64,000 bases of DNA from Apoda limacodes. Taxonomy: Eukaryota > Arthropoda > Insecta > Lepidoptera > Limacodidae. The DNA is taken from positions 3,586,803 through 3,650,802 of the forward strand of contig OX291550.1 of NCBI GenBank assembly GCA_946406115.1. Direction: 5' to 3'. This document shows positions 44,775 through 57,044 of the stretch, in pieces (position 1 is the stretch's first letter; the number at the start of each line of letters is the position of its first letter). The notes beneath the pieces were generated by a model. It saw nothing but the letters and a program-made list of their open reading frames with translations, ran no database searches and was not told the DNA's origin. The translations under genes were made by a program, and so were the position numbers.

Positions 44775-47490
44775 AGCCCTCCTAGACACCGGTTCAACAT
44801 GCTCATACATCAACGAAAGAATCCAAAAACAATGCATAAACAAGGGCATAACATAAAAACTAAATAATAACATAATAACACTAGCAAACGGATCCACGAC
44901 TATAACATCAGAGAGCATAGAACACGAAATACAATTAGGAGAAACCACAACTAAGCACACATTCCACGTTTTACCGATCAACCCAGACTAAATAATAGGA
45001 ATGGACATACTCTAAAAACTTAACGCTACACTACAACTAAACCTCGAAACAACACATAATAACACAGAAGTAATAAAGTCAAATATAGAAGAAAACGGGA
45101 CTCTCACCGAAGCTCAAAAACAGGAACTAAACGAAATATTAGAATTAAAATTTGAAAAATGTAAGAACGGCCCAAAAGGAAATACATGGGTAGAACACAA
45201 GATTAAATTAAAACACAAAGAACCGATAAAGCAAAATATTACCCCAGAAACCCGAAAATACAAGAAAAAAATAGACGAACATATAAAATCAATGCTAGAG
45301 ATGGGAGTAATAGAGAAATCTGACAGCCCATACAGCTCGCCTATTGTGCTAGTTAAAAAAGACAACGGTGAATACAGATTTTGCATAGACTTTAAAAAAA
45401 TTAACGAAATATCAGAAAAAGACGCCTACCTGTTACCACAGATAGATGACACATTAGAAAAACTGCGAAAAGGAAGCTATTTCTCAAAGCTAGACCCTAA
45501 AAACGGATACTGAAACGTAAGGCTAGCGGAAGAGAGCAAACCAGTGACCGCTTTCACAGTCCCAGAAAGAGGTTTAAGCAACTGGCGAGTCCTACCATTT
45601 GGATTACATTCGAGTGGAGCGACATTTCAAAGACTACTAGATAGAGTAATCGGCCCCGAACTAGAACCCCACGCCTATGTGTACCTTGATGACATAATCA
45701 TATGCAGCCCGACGTTCTCAGAACACATAAAACATATCAGAAAGATATTTAACAGAATACGGGAAGTAGGTCTAGAAATTAACAGAAAAAAGTGCGAATT
45801 TTGTAAGCCAGAGATCGATTATCTAGGCCATGTAGTAACTAAAAACGGGATAAAGATGAATGAAAATAAAATAAAGTCAATAAGAAGTCTAAAACCACCA
45901 ACTACGGCAAAATAAATAAGAAGATTCATTGGCATGACGTCCTGGTACCGAAAATTCATACCAAACTACGCCCAAATAAACGCACCATTAACAAAACTAT
46001 TAAAGAAAGAGAATAAATTCAAGTGGGAAAACGAACAACAGGTATCATTCCAGACACTCAAAAAACTACTGACACATGGCCCCATCTTAACACGACTGGA
46101 TTTCACAAAACCATTTACATTACAGACAGACGCTAGCGATGTAGGACTAGGCGCTGTCCTAACCCAAGAGGATGACGGTATACCAAAGGTAATAATGTAC
46201 GCGAGCAGGTCGCTAACATCACCAGAATCCCGATATTCAACCGCGGAAAAAGAATGCCTTGCAGTCATATGGGGGATCAGAAAAATGAGGGCATTCCTAG
46301 AAGGATACCATTTTACAGTCATCACAGACCACCAAGCACTAAAATGGCTAAACACAATGAAAAACCCGTCAGGCAGGTTAGCGAGGTGGGCCCTAGAACT
46401 ACAACAGTTTCAATTCGATATCTTATACAGGAGCGGTAAACAAAACATAATAGCAGACGAGCTATCCAGGAATATCGCATGCAGAACAACAACTGAAAAA
46501 AGCAACTGGTATGACAGAAAATTTAACGAAACTAAATCAAATCCAAACCAAGACCACAAGTTTTGCATACAAGACAACCGACTGTATAAGAAAATCATAA
46601 ACCCCGCCTACAGAATCAAAATAGACCCAAAGTCAGAATGGAAACTATGCATCCCGGACCAAGACAAAACCACGATAATCAAAGAAAACCACGACTTACC
46701 TAGCGCAGGCCACTTTGGTACAGCATAAACACTAAATAAAATTGCCCAGAGATATTACTGGCCAGGAATGTATAAAGATGTCACAACATACGTAAGCAAA
46801 TGTATTGATTGCCAAAAACACAAACCACAGCAAGAAAAAAGAGCAGGCTTAATGCACATCACCAACGCCAAAGAACCATGGCAAATAGTAACTACAGACC
46901 TACCGAGATCATCGAAAGGACACCAATGGATAATAGTATTCCATGATAAATTCTCAAAATGGACCGAAATAAAAAAACTCCGGACGGCAACAACAAACAG
47001 TAAAATAAAATCACTAAAAGAATGCATTATAATGCGCTTCGGCTGTCCATCCACCTTACTAAGCGATAATGGTAGACAATTCACTAGCAAGCAGTTCGAA
47101 GAAGAACTAAAAAAAATCGGCATAGACCACCGCCTCACGGCACCGTATTCACCACAAAGCAATCCAACCGAAAGAATAAATAAAACTTTAGAAACAATGA
47201 TAGCCACATTTATTAGAGATAATCACAAAAAGTGGGACGAATTCCTACCAGAATTTAACTTCGCAATCAATACGTCAAAACAAGAATCCACGAAATACTC
47301 ACCCGCATTCCTGTTATTTGGAAAAGAACTGAAACTTCCAGGAGATAAAAATAAATTTCCCACACCTACTTTAAAAGAAAGAGGAAAAATCGAAGAAGTC
47401 TATGAAAAAGTGAGAAAAACCAACAGCGAGCTTCTACACAACAAAAAAAGTACTATGACAAAAATAGGCGATATTGGAAAACTAAAATAG
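44719..47490 (+). pseudogene. Gypsy pol: protease, RT, RNase H, integrase
   Basis: One frame runs from 44719 to about 47446. Protease: ALLDTGSTCSYI. Reverse transcriptase: SPIVLVKKDNGEYRFCIDF, LPFGLHSSGATFQRL and the catalytic YVYLDDIIICS. RNase [17 protein letters not shown] and [11 protein letters not shown]. Integrase: HHCC zinc region ([19 protein letters not shown]), the catalytic Asp residues in TTDLPRS and LLSDNGRQF, and Glu in NPTERINKTLE. Nonsense codons lie at 44854, 44989, 45013, 45511, 45913 and 46726. A frameshift near 47446 moves the integrase C-terminus (RRYWKTKIGQLVLKRNFP) to another frame. All catalytic residues looked for are present, yet the copy cannot make a full polyprotein. 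Confidence 0.9.
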
Positions 47491-48573
47491 GCCAATTGGT
47501 ACTAAAACGAAACTTCCCAATTTCAAACGCAAACAAAATTTTTTGCAGGAAACTCGCACTAAAATTCTCAGGACCGTATGAAACGACAGAAGAAAAATCA
47601 CCGGTAATATTCCTACTCAAAGACATAAACACAAAAAAAAATTTTTAGCACACATAAAAGATATAAAAAAGTTTAAAAAATAAAAAACAAACCCAGGCCA
47701 ATAACACAGCGAAAAATGAATTCGCACCCGCAAAACGGAATTTACAACTACAATAATGGTACATAAACGACACCGGAAGCTCATTAACGACATAAAAACC
47801 TGATGGAACCAGAAAAAAAAGATAATTACCCGATCAAAACCGATAATACGAGGCAAGGCAAATGAGATAAAAGTGTACTCTGACGGAACCATCTCGGGAC
47901 CAAGCGCTACAACACATTTGGCAAGCACATCAAAAAAAAGGAACCAGACCCACCAACTACCGACTACAGCAACCAGGACATAGTCGACGTCGACGAGCAC
48001 ATGCAAGAGTACAAAAGATTCGTAGGAGCAAGCACAAGCCGACCGTCAGCGACAAAAGAAAAAAAGAAACAGAAATACCAATAGAAATAATAAAGAAAAA
48101 AAAACAGAGGCGTAAAGAAAAATAAAACAAAGAGAAGGAAGAAAAAAAAATGGAGGCCGCCATCGAGGGATAGCACGACTCCCAAAATACCAGGCCGAAT
48201 CAGGGACCCACATAAAACAACAGAAAACTAAAGTTTTTTTTAAAGAACCCACCGTGTTTTGTTTTTTTTTGTAAGCGAGTTGAATCAAAACAATATATAC
48301 TAAACATATGAAAGCGTTGTATTACTTTCTCGCCCAACAAGAGTAAAAAAAAAACATAATAAAAACACAAACTCATAATTATAACAACAATACAAACCTG
48401 ACCTTTTTCGTTTCATACGAATAAGTAAATAACCGCATTCCAACCGATCCGCTAAGTGGAACCTACCCACTACCCACCCGCAATAAGAAAAATATTCTTA
48501 TGTATATAAATGATAACGTTTTTTTTTTTGGTAATTTTCACAGTAGCAAAAATCCTTTGAAGGAGAGGGGGAA
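47491..48573 (+). other. Gypsy 3' region
   Basis: Integrase C-terminal sequence continues in a shifted frame to about 47650, followed by A-rich DNA with Lys-rich, stop-ridden frames. No env-like frame with signal or membrane segment is seen. A purine tract (gaaggagagggggaa, 48559-48573) abuts the right LTR. Confidence 0.6.
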
Positions 48574-49356
48574 TGTAACGTGGCCCGCTGAGCGAGCACG
48601 GCCGGAGCGTGTGATCATCACCTGAAGCGCACGCACAAGGCGCATGATGCCACCGACAAAAACACGCACACGCCCAATCGCGACGTCATCGCCCCACCGC
48701 TGCGCCCCGCTCCGCCAAGCCATCGCCGCAGACTATAAAATGCCCCGTCAGCAGACTATAAAATGCCCCGTCAACACGTCTCGAGGGAGCACTCAGCCGA
48801 GCGCTCTCGTCCCACCTTCCAAATCCTCCCCAGCAACCACGACTGACTTCGGGTTGGCTTGAAGTGATACCTACCCCTAATCAACCCTTATCCCGATAGG
48901 AATATCTCCCAAGCAGCCACGACTGACTTCGGGTTGGCTTGGAGTGATACCTACCTCTAATCAACCCTTACCCCGACAGGAATCTCTCCCCAGCAACCAC
49001 GACTGACTTCGGGTTGGCTTGGAGTGATACCTACCCCCAATCAGAGAAGACAACCCTAGACCCCTACTTCCCTCTACTCCCCGTTTCTCGCGAGTAGGCG
49101 TGTCAAAGTTAGGGCCGCGATAAAGACGCAAGTCCAAGGTGTCCCGTAGGATAATATTAGATTTAAGCAGCATTGTTATTTAAGGATTGATGAATAATAA
49201 AACCGCTAAACTATATTACTAAGAAAACCGTACGTTTCAATTTACTTTACGCCGAGCGAACCTAAAATAAAACAACCCTTTACACCCTCAGTGCAAGGGT
49301 TGAATGTGACAGTAATGCTTATAGCTTAGCCGGGCCTCTGAAAGCACTACGTCACA
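48574..49356 (+). repeat. Gypsy 3' LTR with duplicated TATA box and 80-bp repeats
   Basis: A 23-bp tandem repeat puts two TATA boxes (tataaaa at 48734-48740 and 48757-48763) in the promoter region. Downstream an 80-bp unit ('cagcaaccacgactgacttc', 'gggttggctt', 'ggagtgatacctacc') occurs about 2.7 times from 48831. Confidence 0.9.
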
Positions 49357-52300
49357 CCTTTTTAACTGACTCTTAAAAGGATAAAGGTTGTTGTAGTTAA
49401 AAAAAAGTGTGAGTCGGATATGCGCACTGAGGGCATAATACGAAATATAAATACCAAAGTTTTATAACCAAGTTGAATTGAAGACAGGGTTTTGCACTCA
49501 AAATCTTAAAGCTTTATTCCAAGAGATAGTTTTAAAATGGCTACCTATATCTCCAAAACTTTTGATCAATCAAGAACTTCGTCTGTCCCCGAAACTTATC
49601 ATCAGATCTATATGAAATTCAAATGGGATCATTTTGTAATAAACCCCCTTAGAACACAAAATTTCGGCATAATGATGACTTTTGATGACTTCCAGCTAAA
49701 ATTCAGACAGTTATTAAAAGGCAACACGGTCTATTTCCACTGTTTGGTTAAAATTTGCTCAAAATATACGTAAGATACACGTAAAGTATAGGTTTGACTA
49801 TTTGCATTTTATGATTATAACCATAGAGGAAACAAATACTGCGTAAGAAGAGACGGAACTCCCATACTAGAGATTTAACGACGTTTGTAAGGACGTCTTG
49901 CCAACATAAAAAAAAACCTATGCTGCCAACCACACGCGAACAATCTGTCAACACTAGTGATGCCAGCAAGATTTTTTTGTTGATATCGACTTTTTTCATC
50001 GATATCGATAATTACAGAAACGTAGATATGCATTCATCCATAATGAAATTATAATATTTTGGTAGTGAGGGGAAAATAAAAATAACCACTTCTATACTAA
50101 ACAGAGTTTATTTGTTTAATCAGTAAGAAAAAAAATAAAAAACACTTTTAGTATTGGTTTATTTACGCGTTAATATTAACAATAATAAGAAACAGATTAT
50201 TATTTAGTATCTTAACGCAAACATTTATTGTTTCGAAAATAAATAATACTGTTAAGGCTCGGTATACCGCTTACAAGCGCCCCCACTAGGTATTTGCTTC
50301 GTTTTCTGCTTTTTGCCGTGAGATCCTTTATGTATCAACCTGCTTAAATATCAACCTTCCCAAGCATATTATTTATTATACCAATATTCTCTTTCTCACG
50401 TAGGGTTGAAAGATTTGCTATTGGTAACAGACTTGTCGAAGGCTTTCCAGCAGTAGCAGCAACTGTAAAACATGACAGATATAAATTTAAAATTTTATAA
50501 CGATATATTTCTGTGCAGCTAATTATTCTGTATTCTGATAATTACAAAAAAAATGTTCTAGTCTTTTTGTGTCTCAAATTTTATGTAAATCCGTTCAGCT
50601 GTTATAACGTGATTGTGTGGCAAACACTTTCACATTACTACATTAACTAGTTAACTTGGTATTTGCTCTGCTCACAATGTCACCTTTGGCTTAGACCAAT
50701 CGATTTACAATTGAACAACATACAAAGAAATAAACATACAAACGAATTAAGAGCCTCTACCTTTTTGAGGACAGTAAAAATTTTAATGCATACCTATAAA
50801 AAAGGTAATTATTGAAAAACAAAATACCCGCCTGCTAAAGAACAAAAAAAAGTCCTGAAATCTAGAATTATATTCAGCAATACTAAATACACCATGTGAA
50901 TTGTTTTCTAGATCGATACCTACGTAAACTAACAATAAATATTAATGCAAACATAGCGACTATAACAGTCAGAGCCCATTATTAAGAAGACAAGAGTGGG
51001 ATCACGTAGAAGTTCGAGTGTAGTCAGTTAGATGAACAGGATCAAGTCAGTCTAGGCAAAATGTTAGAACTAATTTTAACCATGCATTCATGTATTTTTG
51101 TAATTTTGTACTGTTTCTTAAATGTGCAAATAAAGTTTATTATTATTATAATTGTAAATAATTATAGTTAGAGATAAAAGCAAAACTAATTGTCACCTAC
51201 AAAATGTTTTTTTTGTTCTTATTCCCACTCATACTCACAAAACAATAATTGAATATATTTTTTTACATCCACCTCAAACCACCGCTGCACTACCTTAAAT
51301 TTAACTATAGCACTGAGTATGTATTACCTTGTCTGCTTGACCACAATGGTAAAGGAAATTGTAACAGTTCATCATCAGATAGTGGTTTAGACATCAAATT
51401 CAATGTTGGGAAAGCATGACTCTTCAATCAATTTCCTTTTTTATTATAATCATTTTTATGGAAATGATTTCCACATATATTTTGAGTTTCATGTAGTTTT
51501 TTTATCGGTATGTGTACAAGGTCTTCGTTTCCAGTGACTCGAACTCATTCTCTTCAACTTAAAATTAAATATTAATTCTACAATGGTGTGAAGTTAAGAC
51601 ACTATGATCAATGACAGTTCTTGCCCCAAATAAATTTAATGTTTTCATCCATTTATTTATGAAATGTGTTCAGCTCCTTGGTACCATATTATGCATCATT
51701 GTTAAAGTTGTATATAGGTTTGCTATATTTCAGCGCAAACAAATGCCGGCACGTGCTTTAAAAATAGATTACAAATTTTGAAAAGGAATTCATGTACGAA
51801 CAAAGTACAAAATCTTAAAAAGTAGTATACCTATAAAATTTTAATAATAATAATAATAATAAATAAAATGATTTATTTACAGGTATTAACCCAGGTTTTA
51901 CATGATTTTTAAGTCTAAATTAAATCCAATTAAATCAAACAAATCAAATCAATCAAATTTAATTAAATTATTCCTATACTATAATATATATAGTCACACA
52001 TGTATTTATAATATGCCTATGGCAAAGAACTGTTTATCTGTGCCTATAGTAAAGAACTTATCCGCATGTGTGACAACCATAATAGAACCACCGAAGAATA
52101 TATCTATATTGTGCATGCGCTGCCTGTAGCTGCGTATGTTTTAGACTAGCTGTTTAACACCATCAACACCAACCTCAAGCAGAATTCATAAAGTTATGAC
52201 ATCACATATGTCTAAGAGATTTTTGCTTGTAAGGAATGACAGTTCTAACACCAGTTATCATTAGTATATTCTCTGGTTGGCATAGCTACACCGAGTGTAG

Positions 52301-55190
52301 TTAAGTCAAAGATTTCTAACGCAACTCTGTGCAAAAAATCTCCACAGATAGTAAAATTAATTTGAAATACCTAATTAGATAATACTCGGTGGAACAATTT
52401 TACATTATTATCGGTAACAGTGAGAAAAGTTATACCTACCTAATCCAGGGCTGCTTTCAGAAGCTTTGGACGAACGCTTAAAAGTCATTCAGAACCTCGA
52501 GTGAAATGCACCGATAGCATGGAGTTCTCACTTTCTAGTCTTCAGAACCTCGAGTAAAATGCAACGATAGCATGGAGTTCTCACTTTCTAGTCTTCAGAA
52601 CCCCAATGAAGTTTAAAAAACCTGTTCAATACATTTGAGTGTGTAAGTGAAAAAACAAATTGCGCTCGGATGCAGGTTCTGAACACACCGCTGGATAGAT
52701 TTTGAAAGATGTGTGATGTTTAGAACCAAATGTAACTCACCGATTGTCATTCAAGGGAAACTTCGAAAAATGTAAGGAGTCGTTGCCGCTTCACTCCTTC
52801 AATTCACAAATTTCACATGTTCTCCAGCTAGAACTGCCCATTGTTTTTAAGGCAAATTGGAGTTGACTGGACCGTACGAATTTATACGTATATACAAGTC
52901 AGTTTACAAAATGTGTTAAGACTAAAAAGTCACTGTCTTACGATATAAATTACAAATATCTGCTAACAAAAGAAAGAGTCTCTATCTCGAAATTGTACAC
53001 TATATTAGGAAATATATATGTAGAAAATACTTAAATATTTACACAATAACGAGAAAAAATAACTTTAACAAAAATTCAAAATAAATAGTTCAAAAACTCA
53101 GTTATTGAGGTTAGGCTTACGAACGTCAATGTGTTGCTATATTCAAATTTATTTTCTGCTATAATGTGAAAAGTTTTTTGTTTAAGAAATGTTTCTCGAA
53201 TACAAATTGGTGTTAGTATCTTAATATTACTACTTGTGATGTTTCCGAAGTGGAATATCAAGAATAAATGAAAAAATCTTAAGGAATAAGAAAATTATCA
53301 AATAAGAAACGTCGAATATTTTATACTACATTAGTTGACCCGTTTTTTTATAGCAACACTGAAACAAGTGTCGCTAGAACCTTACAAACCCATACATTTG
53401 TGTCTTTGTAAGAAGTTTCCAGGCACTGATTATAACATTAAACCTTTTTTCTTTTTTTCTTCGCTATGACACTTCTGTGCTTTAAAAACTTCTGATTGAT
53501 GCAACAATCATAGACAAGTACCTACGCATCAATCAGTCAAACCACTTCCATATAGTCACACTGGCACGCCTAGACTCTTTCATGCATCTACAATATACCA
53601 ACATGACAGCCAAATCAATTTGACCAACATAATAAATAATAGTGTTTGCTTTCCGGTATATAGCAAAACTATCGATATTTCCCTAATCGTGGGGCGCTAG
53701 CGTTTATTTAGGATTATGTTTTGTAATAAAAATAAGGGTTTTATTAGGGACTTACTAGAAATATTAAAAACCTTTATATTGACAAAACCAAATGCATTAG
53801 TTTCGGAGACAGACAACGGAACTCTACAAAAAATTACAGCAAACGGAACGCTTACGCACGTTTACGCAATTACACAACATAACACACACATTCTTCATCG
53901 TTGACGTTTCATCTTAGAATATTTCTAAGCTTTTTTATTTTCCTTTTGTTATTTTAATATTTTCGTATTATATATTATAACATTACCGTACCCACGAAAA
54001 TGAGATCTTTCGCGGCATATTTTTGGTAAATTTTTAGCTTTTCTGGTTCTCGAGTTATGATAGTATGAAAACACAGTATTTCTTCAAAATTCAGACCAAT
54101 GTTAAGACAAGACGCAGTGGGTAGGCAATACATGGCTCGACAACAGCATGTGGTTATATAATTTCCGAGGATTAAGTACGAGGAAAAAATGACTGCAAAC
54201 TGAAATTAACTGTTAGTTAGAATATTATGAAGAAAATCGTCATGGTATTAATAAAAACCGTTCTACGTCTTCATAACGTAAATAACAGTGTCTACTGCAT
54301 TATAACAAATGATATCAAAAGTGTTCCATTTAAAGATCTTTGCTTCTTGATCTTGATAGTAGTTATATTGTCCAAAATACTGTTTTCCTATTTGTTACCT
54401 TTTTTGATTATTCCAAGTAGTGATATCATAAGTAGAAATAAAGCAGTAGATCCTGCGTCGATGATGAAATGAATCTCACCATATCATGGTATTGGGATTC
54501 TCACGTGAGAATTTGACCAGCGCGTTGAGAAAGAAGATTTTTTGAGTACGACGGGGATGTGGATTCTTGCCAGTTGTGGCGCCAATGTGTCACATTGCAA
54601 AGTGGTCGGGTTGTGCCACGGTTGGTTACACGTATCTTCATGTTTTCTGTATCTCTTGAAATGTATTCACTGGTGTTTATGGAGTTAATTCACAGGTGAT
54701 TTGTTTTAATAACGTCTAAAAGGAATAATGTCTTTTAAGAGATTTAATGCTCCATATAGAGCAATTAAAAAATTAATTACAAATTCCATATTTTCTATCT
54801 AAAAGTTTAAGCATGACTGTCTTTAGACAAAAGAGTCTGTTCTTAATATTTTAAATTTAAAAAACCTAAACATGCAAGTGTGACAGTCGGCTGAGGTGAT
54901 TTCGTAGTACTATGTTAATGAAATATAGGTAGCGAAGTTATGATATGGTTGATCCAACTATTATGTCCAACTACTATGTAGTGACAGGCGGCTGAGGTGA
55001 TTTCGTAATTGTTATGTCTATAAAAATTTTGATTCAAAACACTTAAAAAACCAATCTGATTATAAAAATGTAATAAACTGTCATTTCAATATAAAGACAA
55101 CAAAAAATACTTTAATCAATAAACGTTTCATTATTTGTTATATGCTACATCTTCTGCGATAAACAAATTTAAATTACAATGATTTTTTAT
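49357..55190. other. Long AT-rich stretch without supported genes
   Basis: Nothing coding-like was found over 5.8 kb. Small structures seen: an (AAT)n run at 51841-51864; a 53-bp tandem duplication at 52491-52596 starting 'agaacctcgagt'; two copies of 'cggctgaggtgatttcgtag' near 54891 and 54992; and a retroposon-like end at 51120-51150 ('aaataaagtttattattatt'). The short frame at 53716-53904 has an ATG but no other support. Confidence 0.45.
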
Positions 55191-55191
55191 C

Positions 55192-55531
55192 TACGATTAT
55201 CCAGTTGCTGATGATCGATTATTTTAAGAATTTTCATCATCACCTTACGTCTTTCTTCTGGAGTCAGTTTGTGGAATTCATCCGTCACAACTGTTTAAAA
55301 ATTTTGACGTGACGATGTGGCTGACATTTCAGGGAGGTCGTGTTGAGTTTTTGGATTACTTTTTTCGTCAACTAGAGATGCTCCGAAGGTTTCATCGTCA
55401 GTGTCGTTTAATTTTTAATCCTCGTTGAACTTCTTTAACTGATGGGATGAGTCAGCAGCTTTGCTCGTTGACATCTGATTTAGACATTTGGATATTGGTG
55501 CTTGACTTTGACCGTGATCGTCTAGGTGAAA
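55192..55531 (-). pseudogene. Decayed coding remnant, family unknown
   Basis: One minus-strand frame, broken only by two TAA codons, reads MSTSKAADSSHQLKKFNED, KLNDTDDETFGASLVDEKSN, DLPEMSATSSRQNF and DEFHKLTPEERRKVMMKIL followed by KIIDHQQLDNR, then a stop. Acidic-Ser stretches followed by a basic helix with 'LTPEERRKVMMKI' recall the C-terminal helices of MADF/BESS-type proteins that accompany some Harbinger transposons. That link is tentative. No upstream DNA-binding domain was recognised. Confidence 0.45.
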
Positions 55532-55826
55532 TAGCCCTCCCTATTTTTCCTGAGAATAAAATTAAATCTAGTAGCGTACTCACAGTATACCTTATACCTA
55601 CCGAAAGCCTAATAGACAGACGCGGCTAGGCCTGCTTATATATGGCTATGTGTTAAATTTTTACGCTTTTTAGTTAATCTGGGTGAATTAGCTATCCTCC
55701 TGTTTTATGTATTACGAGCTGAACCGACGAATGTTTCGCTAGTCCCTATCCCTTAATACATAATTTAAATTTACATAATTATAGCCTACGTCTGTTTCTT
55801 ATGTTTGAAATAGTGAAATCGTTTTA

Positions 55827-56290
55827 AGGGTTCCGTAGCCAAATGGAAAAAAACCGAACCCTTATAAATTCCGTCACTTCTTCCGAAACTATAAGAACTT
55901 TATGTACTGTTGAAACTTGGTAAGTAGATGTATTCTGTGAACCGCATTAAGATTTTCACACAAAAATAGAAAAAAAACAATAAATTTTTGGGGTTCCCCA
56001 TACTCAGAATTGAAACTCAATTTTTTTTTATCAAACCCTTACGTATGGATTGGTCTTCAAAAATGATATTGAGGTTTCTAATATATTTTTTTTCTAAACT
56101 GAATATATTTTGCGCGAGAGACACTTCCAAAGAGGTAAAATGTGTCCCCCCCCCTGTAACTTCTAAAATAAGAGAATGATAAAACTAAAAAAAATATATG
56201 ATGTACATTACAATGCAAACTTCCACTGAAAATTGGTTTAAACGAAATCTAACGAGTAGTTTTTTTTAATACGTCATAAATCGTAAACCA
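55827..56290 (+). repeat. Lepidopteran dispersed repeat ('agggttccgtag..')
   Basis: It starts 'taagggttccgtagccaaat' and later has 'ggggttccccatactcagaa' and 'gtgtccccccccctgtaact', landmarks of a repeat frequent in moth genomes. Open frames within it are fortuitous. Confidence 0.6.
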
Positions 56291-56417
56291 CAATTTACCT
56301 CTCATTCAATCAACTCAAATAAAAAATTTATTTTTGTTTGAAAAAGAATTATTTTTATTCAATTTAATTAAAATTTTATGGTAAGGTCTACATGGGCATG
56401 TCTAGCGCTGACTTTGA

Positions 56418-57044
56418 ATGCGAAGAATTAATTTTTTAGATGTGTTTGATGTAAGGGCGCAGGGTGCGAGGGGTCCACTATTTTTCATCACTACTAGGGA
56501 TTACAAAACTGGTTTTACCGAAATTAAAAAAGTGGGTGAACCGGATTTAAACACATTTTTCCTTTTATTTCTTTATGGTGGCGGCTCGATTATGGTTTGG
56601 GGAGGGATATGTTTGGGAGCTCGCACGGAGTTAGTGATAGTCACAGGAGGGACCATGACAGCAGATCGATACATCAGAGACATTTTAGAAGAACATGTTG
56701 TACCATTTGCCCCATTTATTGGTGACGACTTTATTCTAATGCAAGATAATGCTCGTGCTCATAGTGCACAATCGGTACAGGCATATCTGAGCCACGTAGG
56801 TATACCGGTGATGCAGTGGCCAGCAAATTCCCCCGATATGAATCCGATAGAGCATGTCTGGGACTTGCTAAAAAGAAGGGTTAAATCCAGAATGCCACCC
56901 CCCAACAATCTGAATGAACTTGGAAACGCATTACTTGAGGAGTGGGAGCGGTTGCCTCAAGAAATCATCGATAACATAATCTGTAGCATGCCCAGACGAA
57001 TGGAAACCGTAATCAGAGCAAGAGGGGGAATCACTCGTTATTAA
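56418..57044 (+). pseudogene. Tc1-like transposase, C-terminal two-thirds
   Basis: A 208-codon frame carries SIMVWGGICLGARTEL, the second catalytic Asp (FILMQDNARAHSA) and the Glu region (WPANSPDMNPIEHVWDLLKR). I count 34 residues between Asp and Glu, which gives the DD34E spacing of Tc1 elements. The C-terminus (RRMETVIRARGGITRY) and its stop look intact. The first catalytic Asp region is scrambled (INFLDVFDVRAQGARG), and the paired-type DNA-binding domain and 5' end are missing. No terminal repeat pair was identified, so the copy is a truncated remnant. Confidence 0.85.

Larger units (their letters stand above)
43158..49356 (+). mobile_element. Ty3/gypsy LTR retrotransposon, decayed
   Basis: LTRs at 43158-43634 and 48574-49356 share TGTAACGTGGCCC..CTACGTCACA ends but differ in length (477 and 783 bp). 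A primer site follows the left LTR and a purine tract precedes the right LTR. Between them lie gag with zinc knuckles, then protease, reverse transcriptase, RNase H and integrase in that order. Integrase after RNase H marks Ty3/gypsy. The plus strand is very A-rich. Gag carries frameshifts, while pol carries six nonsense codons in one otherwise unbroken frame. No target duplication is visible. The 1 kb between integrase and the right LTR shows no env-like frame. Confidence 0.92.

Noticed and set aside
47700..48570. env gene of the gypsy element
   Set aside because: No signal peptide, cleavage site or membrane anchor; frames are Lys-rich and full of stops.
53716..53904. 62-codon frame starting MFCNKNKGFIRDLLEIL
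   Set aside because: It has an ATG but no donor, acceptor or neighbouring exon, and the length is within chance for this composition.
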